Shown here piece after piece: positions 1 to 10,760 of a stretch of DNA of 64,000 bases. The stretch is from Symsagittifera roscoffensis (taxonomy: Eukaryota; Xenacoelomorpha; Acoela; Convolutidae), in the NCBI RefSeq assembly GCF_963678635.1, contig NC_087070.1:42640988-42704987 (forward strand), given 5' to 3'. The stretch's first letter is position 1. Every line of letters begins with the position of its first letter. Under the pieces are notes generated by a model. That model searched no databases, was not told the origin of the DNA, and was given only the letters and a program-made list of their open reading frames with translations. The position numbers were made by a program, and so were the translations under genes.

Positions 1-1172
1 TTTCCTGAACTGTTGTTACTGTATATGTTTTTGTTTGGTAAATTTTGATCTTTCTTCATATATTGATAGAATGATTTGTTTGGTTCTCTATGTTTTTGAG
101 GTTTGTTCTGGTTATCTTGTTGTTTTTGTCTACATTCAGAGATACTATGTCCGTATCGTCGGCAATAATTACACCATTTTTTAAAAGTTGGTTTACCTTT
201 AAAATTTGGGTGTTTTTCATAAATATTTAGTATTTCAGTGATTTTTTCAACTAGATCTGTATCTGATTCCTGTATGTTACTGATGTGCGTAGTGTTTGTT
301 TCGATTCGATTAACATACTGTAATTTAGATTTTCTGTTTCTTCGAGTTTCATTGTGATTTCCGCTTGTTCTAGTTTGTCTACTAGTTTTCGAAAATCTAA
401 ATCTGGCTCTCGAATTGAGGAAGGATGAGATGCTCTCTTTTTTATTGCTATTTTCCTTAATTGAGGTGTTAAGGTCATCATTAAAAATTCTGTCATTTTT
501 GAGTTTTTATAGTCATGTGTATTTAATGAATATGCTTTTCAATCTAGTGTTTCGATGGGTACTGCTAATTGTTTGATGGTTTCATTTGGTAATCTGCGAA
601 TTTCATTACATAAAACTCTTTGGTGTTGTTGATTTCTTTCGGAGTCAAACATTTTTGAAAATTCTTGTGTAAATCTTTTCCAATCTGATTTTATTTCTAT
701 AGGTAACACTGAAAACCATTTTTGGGCTGCGCCATCTAAGGTTTTTTGTATCAACGCTGTGCGTCGATGTATCCAATTTTGATGTAATGGTGTATTAATT
801 GGTTCAGGTCCTATATTTAAAAATAAATTTGCTGTTACTGCATTTAAATAATCTTCTACAGAATATTCAGGATCTGTTCCTGTGACAACCATTAGTGGTT
901 TATTTGATGTTATTGATGATCCACCCATAAGGTATGGATTCATTGTCATTTGTAGTGATTCTGCGGCATTTGGCATTTGTGAAAAATTTGAAAGTTGATT
1001 CTTTGTTATTTCGTGTTGTTGAAGATAATATGGGAGTGGTATTTCGTTTTGCATTTGAGTTGGTTGGTACGAGTGTGTGATCGTTGGATTTTGTGGTTGA
1101 ATCGGTTGAAAAGATTGTGTATTAGTTGGATTTTGCATTTGTATTGGCTGTTGATTTCGTGTTTCTGTTGGA
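1..1172 (-). pseudogene. gag fragment of family A LTR retroelement
   Basis: Reading on the minus strand, 1138-539 encodes a Q/N/P-rich stretch followed by a retroviral-type capsid-like region (motifs YYLQQHEITK, DGAAQKWF, SDWKRF). An in-frame TGA at 539-541 interrupts it, and the frame continues as 496-251. A frameshift near 310 then leads to a zinc knuckle WCNYCRRYGHSISEC, a C-x2-C-x4-H-x4-C box at 173-132, followed by a K/Q-rich tail. The same protein, more decayed, lies on the plus strand at about 25.5-26.4 kb inside the large element, which fixes the family. Gag packages element RNA into cytoplasmic particles. This copy is much better preserved than the 25-kb one. Its 5' part is lost in the gap and its pol lies outside the window. 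Confidence 0.85.
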
Positions 1173-1372
1173 NNNNNNNNNNNNNNNNNNNNNNNNNNNN
1201 NNNNNNNNNNNNNNNNNNNNNNNNNNNNNNNNNNNNNNNNNNNNNNNNNNNNNNNNNNNNNNNNNNNNNNNNNNNNNNNNNNNNNNNNNNNNNNNNNNNN
1301 NNNNNNNNNNNNNNNNNNNNNNNNNNNNNNNNNNNNNNNNNNNNNNNNNNNNNNNNNNNNNNNNNNNNNNNN
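1173..1372. other. Assembly gap (200 N)
   Basis: Exactly 200 N, a typical placeholder for unknown length. It separates the minus-strand family A gag from the truncated 5' LTR of the gypsy element. The sequence after the gypsy 3' LTR does not resume family A, so the join is not demonstrated to be a simple insertion. Confidence 0.99.
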
Positions 1373-1404
<32 letters not shown>

Positions 1405-1601
1405 TCTAGTATCTAACTATATATATTACGTTGTTGGCGCCATTGGTTTAGCCATGTGTTTGGTGCGGCTACCAATTAATTAATACCTGCCAATCTTAGT
1501 TAAGTCTGTGTGTGTGTTGAGTCATTGTTGTTAACCGTTAAGACTAAAACAAATCAGTCTAAATTCAGTGAATTTACGATATTGAACTTACATTTTTCAC
1601 A
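1373..1601 (+). repeat. 5' LTR of gypsy element (5' end missing in gap)
   Basis: Matches 7300-7520 almost base for base, starting in an (AT)n run and ending TTTTTCACA. About the first 15-25 bases, including the expected TG terminus, fall in the gap. The (AT)n tract near the LTR start varies in length between the two LTRs. Confidence 0.93.
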
Positions 1602-3595
1602 TGGCGCAGCAAGCAGGACAAAGCGCGGGATCAGGGAAAAATCCACTGGGGATTACGGCATTTTGGCCGAGCAAATGTACGGAAGCACCAATGCTGTGGG
1701 AGCATTGGATTACACGATTTACCTGGGGTGTAATAGCAAAACACTCATTCAATCCGACGGCATTCTATTTTGATCGGACGCTATTCGCGGCGCAAATTAC
1801 AGATCTGCCAGAGGAGGTGAATGGGAAAAATCGATTGGAAGCTGAGCAGACACTAATTTCTAATCTCTACTTGTGTTTGGGGGAACGCGGACAGGACGAA
1901 CTGCATAACCGAAAACCCCATTTGGATCTGGCGACTACCCGATATCCACGGGTTTTGGATGAATTTGAGAATGTCTTCAGGAAGGAAAGAAACGAAACGT
2001 TCGAGACGTATCAGCTACTATCTCGGAAACAACGTGACGGGGAAACGTTGGAAGAATTTCACTCCGTAATGAGTGGATTGGCCGCTAGATGCTCATTGGG
2101 AGCATTGGAACGACGGGTGTTACGTGACGTATTCATAGTGAATATGTCCAATAAGGAGGCTCAAACGGAACTATGTCGTTCAACTAAGACACCAGATGAG
2201 GTCTATCGGATTGCTTTGTCATATGAGCGGGGTGACAAATACGCAAAGTCATATAAAGTATCCGGTGGGGGACTTACCGCGGCACCAGCGGGCTCACTAC
2301 AAATTAAAGCGGAGCCTATAAGCGCAATCAGAGGAGGTTATCGCCGACCATTTCAAAGAGGCGGACGTGGATTTGGCAGAGGAGGCACAAGGGGCCGCGG
2401 AGGAGCAGCAGATCGCAAGTGCTACAATTGTGACCAGAGTGGTTTTACCCCGGATCATATTCCAAAGTGTCCAGCAAAAAACGCAACCTGCAATTTTTGC
2501 AAGAAAACTGGACGTTACGAGCGAACTTGTAGAGGACGTCGATCGGCGAATAGGGGTCGCGTAGGCATGATAAATGAGGACGACACTGATGGCGGGATTG
2601 CACAAGATTATCCGGAGGAGAGTGCATCCAATTACGGAAGTTCCGTCGCATGGGTGACTGATTCAAAGACACCGGCACATGGATGGGATTCGGATAGTTC
2701 AACGGAGTATGTAGTTATGTCAATCCGGCGGAAGGAGGAAACAGAATTGAGAGTCGCGGTGGCGAAACTAGCCTTAAGAATCAATGGCAAAGCAACCCAG
2801 GCCTGGATTGATAGTGGTTCGCCAATATCCATCTTCACTATTGGGGAACTAAAACGTACCCTGGGAACAGTCAACGTACAATTGAAACCGCTGGATCCGA
2901 AAGACGACCAATTCCGCGACTACGGCAACAATCCGTTAAAATTTCTGGGGAAGATGCAAGTCACGCTTCATTCCAATGGATGGACTTGTTCGGCGGATAT
3001 CAACGTCATCGGAGGGTGCAGACCGTCTATTATCGGTAGGGATTTAATGCCATCACTAGGACTGATGTTGGTACAAGCACCATCGACAGAAGGGGTGAAC
3101 AGCATACATTCAAAGGAAGGAACTGTGGCGACGGACAATGACTTGGATGATTGGCAGACACATTTCAGTAAGCAATTTCAACATCTTTTTCGCAGGGTAG
3201 GGCGCATCCGAAATTATAAAGTGCAGGCCGAATTCTTCAAGAATCTAACTCCAATTCAACAAAAGGGTAGGCGAGTGCCCATAACATTACAGGAAAAAGT
3301 CGATAAGGAGATTGACAAACTTTTGGAACAAGGTCATATTCAAAAATTGGAAGAATGTTCAGATAAATATTTTGTTTCACCTATTGTCATCACAGTGAAA
3401 AAGGATGGTTCGGTAAAACTTGCACTGGAATCCAGAGAATTAAACAAGCAAGTGCATAAAAATAAATATCAAATGCCCAATATTGAAGAACTAATGGACA
3501 TTGTAGGGCAAACGATCAGCGAACGTAAACAGGGGGATGTTTTTTTTTACAACGATGGATCTCACGTACGCATACGGTCAACTTCCTTTAAATGA
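1601..3595 (+). pseudogene. gypsy Gag-protease and N-terminal RT (frame broken at 3' end)
   Basis: Starts MAQQAGQ at the LTR boundary. Residues 1-240 are the Gag capsid region, followed by a glycine/arginine-rich patch (about 245-272). Two zinc knuckles follow at residues 274-310: the first is spaced C-x2-C-x8-H-x3-C, and the second has Arg where His is expected (C-x2-C-x4-R-x4-C). An aspartic protease has catalytic DSG at residues 404-406 (AWIDSGSP) and a later IIGRDLMPSLG motif. RT begins near residue 545 with SPIVITVKKDGS and RELNKQ. The frame leaves the conserved RT sequence at a run of nine T (3539-3547), and the last ~20 residues are out of frame. Gag and pol are in one frame with no stop between them. 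Confidence 0.9.
1602..1618 (+). promoter_or_regulatory. Putative tRNA primer-binding site overlapping the gag start codon
   Basis: The base after the LTR terminal CA begins TGGCGCAGC. TGG is the complement of a tRNA CCA end, so this is where a primer-binding site belongs. The last A of the LTR is also the A of the gag ATG at 1601-1603, so primer site and coding start overlap. The tRNA was not identified. Confidence 0.6.
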
Positions 3596-3770
3596 AAATA
3601 CTAGCAAACATTGTAATTTTTCGTTGGTGGGAGGGCCGCTCTACCGGTACATATCGATTCAAGACAGGATTCTATGGATTGACAACCATGCCGGCGGAAT
3701 TTCAACGGATGCCATTCTGGCTGAATTTCCGTGTGCGCATGCTTTCATTGATGATATATTAGTGATTTGA
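3537..3770 (+). pseudogene. gypsy RT palm segment with frameshifts and a stop
   Basis: Continues RT after the T9 run. Motif A (TMDLTYAYGQL) is read in this frame to about 3630. The conserved TGTYRF...GLTTMPAEF block is then read in a different frame at 3643-3710. The frame returns for the catalytic FIDDILV box at about 3747-3767. A TGA at 3768-3770 ends the run directly after that box. The breaks make RT inactive as assembled. Each is small, and one sits in a homopolymer, so assembly error is possible. Confidence 0.85.
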
Positions 3771-6700
3771 AAAGGTACCAAAATCGAACATATTGCCCTG
3801 GTGGAGAAGATTTTGACGAAATTAGATAGAGAAAAAATGGCTTTGAAACTAGAAAAATGTCAATTTGCGAAAAATACTTGCGAATGGTTAGGCCACCGGA
3901 TTACAAAATCAGGGATTTCACCAATGGTGCGGAAAACAGATCCGATTGACAAATTAGCTGCCCCGAAAACGCTCTCACAATTGAAGTCGTTCATGGGGTC
4001 AATCCATAGCCTTCACAAATATTTACCTGCGTTGGCAGAAACTTCGGCGCCCCTACGTCCGCTGCTTAGTAAGAAAAACGAATTCCTATGGACAACTGAC
4101 TGCCAAACAGCGTTCGAATCGCTTAAGAAACAAGTCGCGAACATAGTCGAACTTAAGCATTTTGATGTGCATAAGGACATACGTATCGTGTGCGACGCAA
4201 GCCATAATGGTTTGGGGGCTGTACTCGAACAACTAGGCGCCGAGGGTTGGCGACCTATATCATTTGCGTCCCGTTTACTAAATGCGGCCGAAAAGAAATA
4301 TTCGACAAATGAGCTAGAAATGCTGGCCGTAGTTTGGGGTTCCGAATATTTTAGAAATTACATTTTCGGGCGGCAATTTACTGTAGTGACAGATCACAAG
4401 GCTTTGGTATCATTATTGAATGGAAACAATAAGAAAAACAAAACTATGTTCAGTCGGTTGACTCGTTGGATCGATAGAATTATCCCCTTTGATTTTGTCA
4501 TTGAACATATGCCTGGGGCTAAAATTGGCCTGGCGGAATATCTATCAAGGCATCCGGTGGGGGAAGCAACAAGAGTTAGTCTTTATGATAACACTTTCAC
4601 AGTTGCTAAATTGCAGTCAACTACCAATTCACTCGATTATATTGATACCAACAAAGGGATTATTAAAGCATCAAGGAAATCAGTTGTTTCAGCTAAAGAT
4701 ATACAAGTTGGAAACGATAGATTTAACTTTCCATCGGAAGAGGGCGTCAAAACGCGTGACCGTCGGCCAACCAATCAGAAGCCAGTAAAACGAATAGCTG
4801 AGTGTACTGACCGGGAGGGCGCAAAAGTAGTAAAGTCAATTACTGAATGTAAACTACGTGAGTCTGATATTAATTCCACAGTAAACAGGAGTCCTCCTTT
4901 TAACAAAACAAGTTATCGATCTATCAAAACAAATACCTCTACAATGACATCACTTAATTTGAAGAAATTAAATAAATTATTGTTGAAACATCCAGAAATC
5001 ACAAGCCGGAGTAGCAGCGAGGTGGAGATAGTAGACACACGACTGGAGGCAGAGACACATCACACTAGGGACATCCGATGCAACACGGTAATCTCCATTC
5101 CTTCGGCATTCGGAGGCGAACTCTTTCCGGCGGCATACCCAGCAGGAGGAAATGTAATCATGTCAGTGATTCCCCGGGACTGTAAGATCATCCCAAAAAG
5201 CAGTGCACTGCCAGAACTATTCAACCTAAAGCTAGTTGAAGCAAATTATAAAGGGGACCCTCAGATGCGTGCGATAAAAGAACTGGTGAAGAGTAAGGAC
5301 CCGGAATTGGAAAAGAAGATCAGAGCAATGGGTGCCTACCTCGGACAGCACACACATGATTTCCACGTGCGGGAAAATTGCTTGTGGATGGACGAACGAC
5401 TCGTCATCCCCATACCACTCAGAAACGCTGTAGTCAACCGCCTACATTCTTTTCACCACGGGCGCTCGAATATGTTCGAGGCTGCGAGGGATGTCTGGTT
5501 TCCCTATCTCCACCGGAGTTTAGTTGCAGCTGCGGATGGGTGCAAGGAATGCACGGATGCAGGTAAAAGCCTTAAACCATTATGCGCTAAAGGTGACGTT
5601 GGGAAAATCTATGAACCACGGGAGCCGAATGAATGTCTACAGCTAGAATTTTGGGGTCCGATTAGATACTTAAATGAATCCAGTAAATATGTTTTGGTAG
5701 CGGTTGATCGATTCTCACGCTGGCCCTCTGCAATGATCTGCGGGAATAATAAAAGCGATAAGGTCCTTAAGTTCATTAAACAATACATATCTCAACATGG
5801 TGTCCCTAGGAAAATTTTTATGGACCAAGGATCAAGTTTCACATCGAATGCAGTTAAATCACTTTGTAATTCCGAAGGAATAGAAATAATTTATTCACCC
5901 GTGAATGATCATCGCGCAACCGGATGTGTTGAACGTACCATTGGCAGCATGAAAAACTTTGTCCTTTTTTACGCAAAAGAAAAAGATAACGGAAATTTAG
6001 AATCAATGATAGAACGAGCCTTGAGTGCTCTGAGATTTGCTCCGAATGCTACTCTCAGAATATCGCCGTTTGAAGCTCATCACGGCAAGGAAGCAAATAC
6101 GGTCCTTCGAAATCTTACGAAAAAGCCAACCCTGCAAAACCTAAATTGGGCCAGAGTGTTGAAACAAAAATCTGCCTATTTAGATTCTACTGACCCAAGA
6201 AATCAGAAGATTCCCCAACCCATGGCAACGGATTGGGAGGAACGATCCGACGTTGAGTTCGATGTCGATCACATGAACCACCCTAGACGACTGGCACAGA
6301 ATCAACTAGTTTCGCCGGCGGATGGAACACCAATGGTTGACAGGAAACAGGCCTTGGGGGGCAAGTCCAAACAGCCAAGTAAACGGACCGAGCTTTTGTT
6401 CCAACGACTTAAGGACAGCAATAAAAGGTATAGACCCATAAACCAAAAAGTAGTTAGCGAATCTAAGCACACTCTAACTCTAGCAAGTGGCTCTGTACTT
6501 AGGAAAAGTGGGGTTGCTGCGAAAGTCATCAAGACCAACGGGCCAAATACTGCGAGCAAACTAACACTACCACCCCCAGCCATGAGTGCGCTGAAACGTC
6601 GGGCGGAATTGAAACGAGCACTAAACGAACAGGCGGCGGGGACAAGCACACAGAGTAAGGCCGAAAACAGAACGCGAGAAATTTCACCAGCAGAGGAGGC

Positions 6701-7079
6701 AGACTCGGATTTGGACTACGAGCCGATAACAATTTCAAAATATGCAGGGAACCCAACAACAGCACCCGATCGGAACGTGGAAGAGAATGCACCAAAGGTG
6801 CCTAAAGATGTAGAAAACGTAGCGGGAAGACCCAACTTATCCGAAGGAAGCGGAGTTCCAACATCCAAGGGGGTGGACACGGAGGTCCAAACTATGAGCA
6901 CCGAACAAGGGGGAAGTGCCCCGAATTTGAGTAACGAAGGACAAGGGGAAAAACAGCCTAAAAAGAAAGGGGAGCGAGGACGACGTTTACACCTCGTATC
7001 ATATTCTAGTCAGGAATCAGAAGACCAAGATGGGACAGGATCAAGGAAAAGTACCAGGAAACGGACGGCGGTATATTGA
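3771..7079 (+). pseudogene. gypsy pol: RT thumb, RNase H, integrase and long C-terminal tail
   Basis: This segment is open for about 1,100 codons after the stop. The RT connection reads KLEKCQFAKNTCEWLGH. RNase H has VCDAS (Asp codon at 4194), NELEMLAVVWG and TDHKAL. A linker of about 300 residues follows. The integrase zinc-binding HHCC region (HSFHH...CKEC) lies at about 5440-5560. The core has LEFWGP (Glu codon 5646-5648 where families carry Asp), MDQGSSF (Asp 5823-5825) and GCVERT (Glu 5931-5933), with 35 residues between the last two. After the core comes an unusual tail from about 6240 to the stop, roughly 280 residues rich in K, E, S, P and T, ending RKSTRKRTAVY. RNase H removes the RNA template and integrase inserts the cDNA. 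Confidence 0.9.
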
Positions 7080-7286
7080 AAGCGAGAACAACCAAAGGAG
7101 GGGAAGACAGAGAGCGGGACACGAATTAAGCAGGAAGATACACTTGAAAGATGGAGTGAAAAAGAAAACTAAAGAAAACTATTTAAACTAAAACTTATGC
7201 CCAGGGAGAGGGTGGACTACTGCGGGTCCAAAACTCAAACATTTCTCCGTCGGATAATTTCAAAACATTTGTTTAAAAAAAATGAT
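7080..7286 (+). other. gypsy 3' untranslated region and purine tract
   Basis: Short interval between the pol stop and the 3' LTR. It is purine-rich and ends in an A8 run followed by TGAT just before the LTR, the position where a polypurine tract primes plus-strand synthesis. Confidence 0.6.
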
Positions 7287-7520
7287 TGTTGAGGGAATGT
7301 CATATATATATATATATATTATTCCTAGTATCTAACTATATATATTACGTTGTTGGCGCCATTGGTTTAGCCATGTGTTTGGTGCGGCTACCAATTAATT
7401 AATACCTGCCAATCTTAGTTAAGTCTGTGTGTGTGTTGAGTCATTGTTGTTAACCGTTAAGACTAAAACAAGTCAGTCTAAATTCAGTGAATTTACGATA
7501 TTGAACTTACATTTTTCACA
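7287..7520 (+). repeat. 3' LTR of gypsy element
   Basis: Begins TGTTGAGGGAATG and ends TTTTTCACA, so it has TG...CA termini, about 234 bp. It contains an (AT)n run followed by a segment matching the 5' LTR. A start at 7283 (TGATTG) is also possible. Confidence 0.92.
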
Positions 7521-8430
7521 GCCAAAAAGATTCTCAAAAAAGTTAGAAAAATTGTGGTTTAAAATTGGCTCTACACGCAATTTCATATCATAAAAAACAT
7601 TGGAGGGATATTTTAAGCTAATGGGGAAAACGTGGCATTTTTAATCCAATTTTAATCTTTTCTCGTATTGGCTTTCTAAAAAAGTGGGGAATGCATATGC
7701 TAGAGGTAATTTTTTATTCAGAATTTTATTTTATTAAAATCAGTTCTTAGCAGGCAGATTGGTCCAGGAAACTTGTGTACGGGTGTGCTGGCATTAAGTC
7801 AAACGCGTTTTCATTTATATAGATAATACTTTCACAATACCCAAAGTTTTTATGCACGGCGAACTATCGGCACATATAGTTGCTCCAATTTGATTTGAAG
7901 CAAACAATTTAGAGCAAAAAATATCCATCCACTTTTTTGAAAAAAAGTTTTTGAGACCAGTTAAATGGAAGTCGGAAAATTCAGCAGTAGAATTTGTGGA
8001 GTAAATACAATTTGCATGCTAATGAATTAATATATTTTTAAATAGTAACTTATTGTAAAATTTTGGAGAAACCTTTTTTTTCCAAAAAAGATATTTACCA
8101 AAATTACCATTATGATTAGCATTACCAAGTAAAAAAGCATTGCAGTATCTGAAGAGTATAAAATTATAAATTGAGGCGCACAATTATATACAATATTCAT
8201 TAGCTTTTTGTTACATATTTTTGTTTGAAACCCCTCCCTAAAAAAACATGAACATTATATTTAAAAAAAGGATATTTCAGCTATTCTTGGTTGCTTCTAC
8301 TCCTATTTTTAATCCATTCAACTGCGCATGATAAAAATCAATAGAACATCCTACTGTCCACAAAACTTTAATTTATTTACGATAACTGCCCAATGGCTGC
8401 AAATTAAATTTACACTTCCTTCTAGTGCAA
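7521..8430. other. Intergenic, no gene seen
   Basis: AT-rich flank of the gypsy element with homopolymer A and T runs. All frames are broken and I recognise no repeat. Confidence 0.6.
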
Positions 8431-8439
8431 ATCATTTGA

Positions 8440-8760
8440 ATATTTTGTCGAAAAAGCCATGCCTACATTTTGTTGTTCCGATTTTTGAAAAAGCGACAGA
8501 ATGTTTGTGCACGAGGTGGTTATTTCTCCAGGCCAATTTCAGTTTTCTAACTAGCTGTTTTTTACGTTTTTTGCTGATGTCGAGTTTTGATGTCAGTTTT
8601 GTAAAAAAACTGCCGTTGAGTTCAAAATTAAAAAGCTAATTTCAACTTTGATCATAAAATTATAGGGATTTGAAAAATGCTTTTTTGGCAATTTTATCGC
8701 GCAGTATGAACCGAGCCTTTAATGCGTAAGCGTCAAAATAAACGGTTACAAACTGAAGTC
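8440..8760 (+). repeat. Dispersed repeat R1, degenerate copy
   Basis: Shares an ordered series of blocks with 40600-41132 and 41325-41857: a GACAGAATGTTTGTGC-type block, CTAACTAGC, TTATAGGGATTTGAAAA, and a degenerate GCGCG-containing block. It is strongly diverged, without the hairpins seen in the 41-kb copies. Non-coding. Confidence 0.55.
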
Positions 8761-8769
8761 CAGCAATAT

Positions 8770-10200
8770 GCTTTCTTTCATACATTTCTTTGCACAAATT
8801 TTGTCTTTGTTTTGTGTTTTGTATAGCTTGTAAGGGAATAAGATGAAGAAAAAATTTTATAAACGTTTTTTTTTCCAATAATTTTGTCGAGTTTTGAGAA
8901 AAAATCTGCGACTTTGAACGGCAGTCAGAACAATAAGTGTTTCCATCTTTGTTTGGTTATATATCACTAAACTCATTTTCAGAAAAATTGCTTTAGAGCT
9001 AACTCCCAGATTTGTTATGGGAGTTAACAGTCTTTAAAAAAACTTTTTTCGACGAACTTTTTGTAATCAGATACATTCTGCCAAAGGTTATATCTATTAA
9101 AGTTATATCGGATCAACTGTAGATTTTTCTCATCAAATTGATTTAAGAAGGAAAAATATAATTGTTTCAAAAGATAATTTTGATAAGAACATTATATTAG
9201 CTATTCAACAAATTTAAACACTGCTACACGAAAAAAAACATCAATTTAACTGATTTAGCAAGCAATATAAAACCATATTTGAAAGAAAAATTTCAAAATT
9301 GCTATATTTTGCGGGTTGGTTTGAAATGCAGATTTTTACAGATTTCAAATTCAGAAGATAAAAAAAGCTTGAGGAGGACATTCTATGGTCCTGCATCCAG
9401 TTTCAATTGTTAATAACTGATTATTTTATGATTTTTGTACCTTTCTGACTAAAAACCAGAAAGAAAATTTGAACTCATTTAACAATTCTTTATAATCTGT
9501 CTATTTGAAATTAATTTAAATTATGATCAATTATAGTACAATTTTAGCAATTGAAATCTACTAATATTCCAATTTTATGGTACAGTTATAATTGATAATA
9601 ATCGATTTTATTTGATTAATTTCATCCCATTTTCCTCTTATTTTTATGCAGAAAAATTGTAATTTAATTAATTATAATTGATAATAATTGCTTTTGTTTT
9701 CCTTTTTGTTCGACTTTATATCATCTGAATGGCTTATATTTTATGCTTATTTTACACGTTGGTTTATGTGAAAAAGGTGAAAATTAATTTAGCAGCTTTT
9801 AAATCAATTCAATTTGTAATGTTTTTTATTTTTTCATTAAATCTATTAAAGTTTTCTCACGATGCGCATTTAACATTTTGTTAAGCACCAAAGTATCAGC
9901 TTATTGTTTTAGTTTCATGAACCGTTTTAGTTTCATGGAGAGTTTTTTTCCATCTACCGCAGGAATCTTTCAGCTAAATTGAAAGGATTTGTATGAGATT
10001 TGTAAAAATCCGTGTTCAGATGAACCAAAGTATGAAAATTTTTAGATTCTTCATGTTTATAAAACAAATTCATAGGATATAAACAAAACATATTTCACGT
10101 GATTTTATTTTGGCAAAATAAGAGGTTATAATTGATTAGAATCGATTTAAAGATTTTTTGTATGAAGAATAATTAATATGATCAATTAGATTTTTCAAAG
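8770..10200. other. Intergenic; recurrent TTATAATTGATAATAAT motifs
   Basis: No gene seen. Between about 9500 and 10200 the motif ATTATAATTGATAATAATTG and variants recur at irregular spacing. The same motif occurs near 16.4, 17.5, 18.8 and 43.0 kb, usually next to R2 copies. Confidence 0.55.
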
Positions 10201-10204
10201 AATC

Positions 10205-10760
10205 AACACAATAATCCGTTATAATCAATTTTTAACCTTGGATGCGGTAAGGTCACTAAGGGGGGGGGGGGTTGCATGGTTTATCGGTTATTTCTAAGGC
10301 TTTAGCATTTTTTTAGATTCTAAAGAAAATAAGGTGTAGAGAAAAAGAGTATAGGTTTTTTTGCAACGCTATGTGCGTAGAAACTTTTGTGGCTCAGCAT
10401 TTCAGCTCATAAGCAAACACTGACCGCATATATTCGATGCAGAGTTGTAATTAAAATATTTCATGCTTGATATTTCTGGCTCATTTTAGTAATCTGCTAA
10501 TTGTTACTTCGATTCTTTCATGAGCACTGGAATCTAAGTTGAGTTTGCATATAGTTTCACATCTTCAAAAGGCTTAATGAGCAAAATAGACTATCTTACT
10601 TTCCAAAACAGTTACAATAACGGCAATAATTTTGCGATGATTTCTGGTGATGACATGACAAGCTTCGTTTCGCCTCTGTGTCTATTAAATCAATCGATCA
10701 ATTTTCTTTATTTATCATTAACTCAATTATTCAATAAAATTTATTTTGATCAGTGAACTT
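10205..10760 (+). repeat. Dispersed repeat R2, copy 1
   Basis: Contains GTTATAATCAATTTTTAACC, GGATGCGGTAAGGTCACTAAG and a poly-G run (10260-10271). About 300 bp later comes a block starting GCTTAATGAGCAAAATAG and running through GATGACATGACAAGCTT. The same ordered blocks occur at 16550-16875, and parts occur at 14650-14830 and 17730-17960. Non-coding. Confidence 0.6.

Larger units (their letters stand above)
1373..7520 (+). mobile_element. Ty3/gypsy LTR retrotransposon, nearly complete, 5' LTR cut by gap
   Basis: The order LTR, primer site, gag with zinc knuckles, aspartic protease, RT, RNase H, integrase, LTR identifies a Ty3/gypsy (Metaviridae-type) element. The domain order RT-RNase H-integrase excludes Ty1/copia. 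From 1400 to the LTR end the two LTRs differ by only two substitutions that I can see (T/C near 1404 and A/G near 1552), so the insertion looks recent. Even so, pol has frame breaks around 3540, 3635 and 3715 and a stop at 3768-3770. No envelope gene and no chromodomain are apparent. The left target duplication is hidden by the gap. Confidence 0.95.

Noticed and set aside
995..1483. Open frames running through the N gap
   Set aside because: They exist only because N codons are not read as stops; the flanks are family A gag antisense and an LTR (AT)n run.
2297..2874. Minus-strand open frames inside the gypsy gag
   Set aside because: Shadows of the plus-strand gag-protease frame with no domain of their own.
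6302..6901. Minus-strand open frames over the pol tail
   Set aside because: Reflect the low-complexity, purine-rich pol tail on the plus strand.
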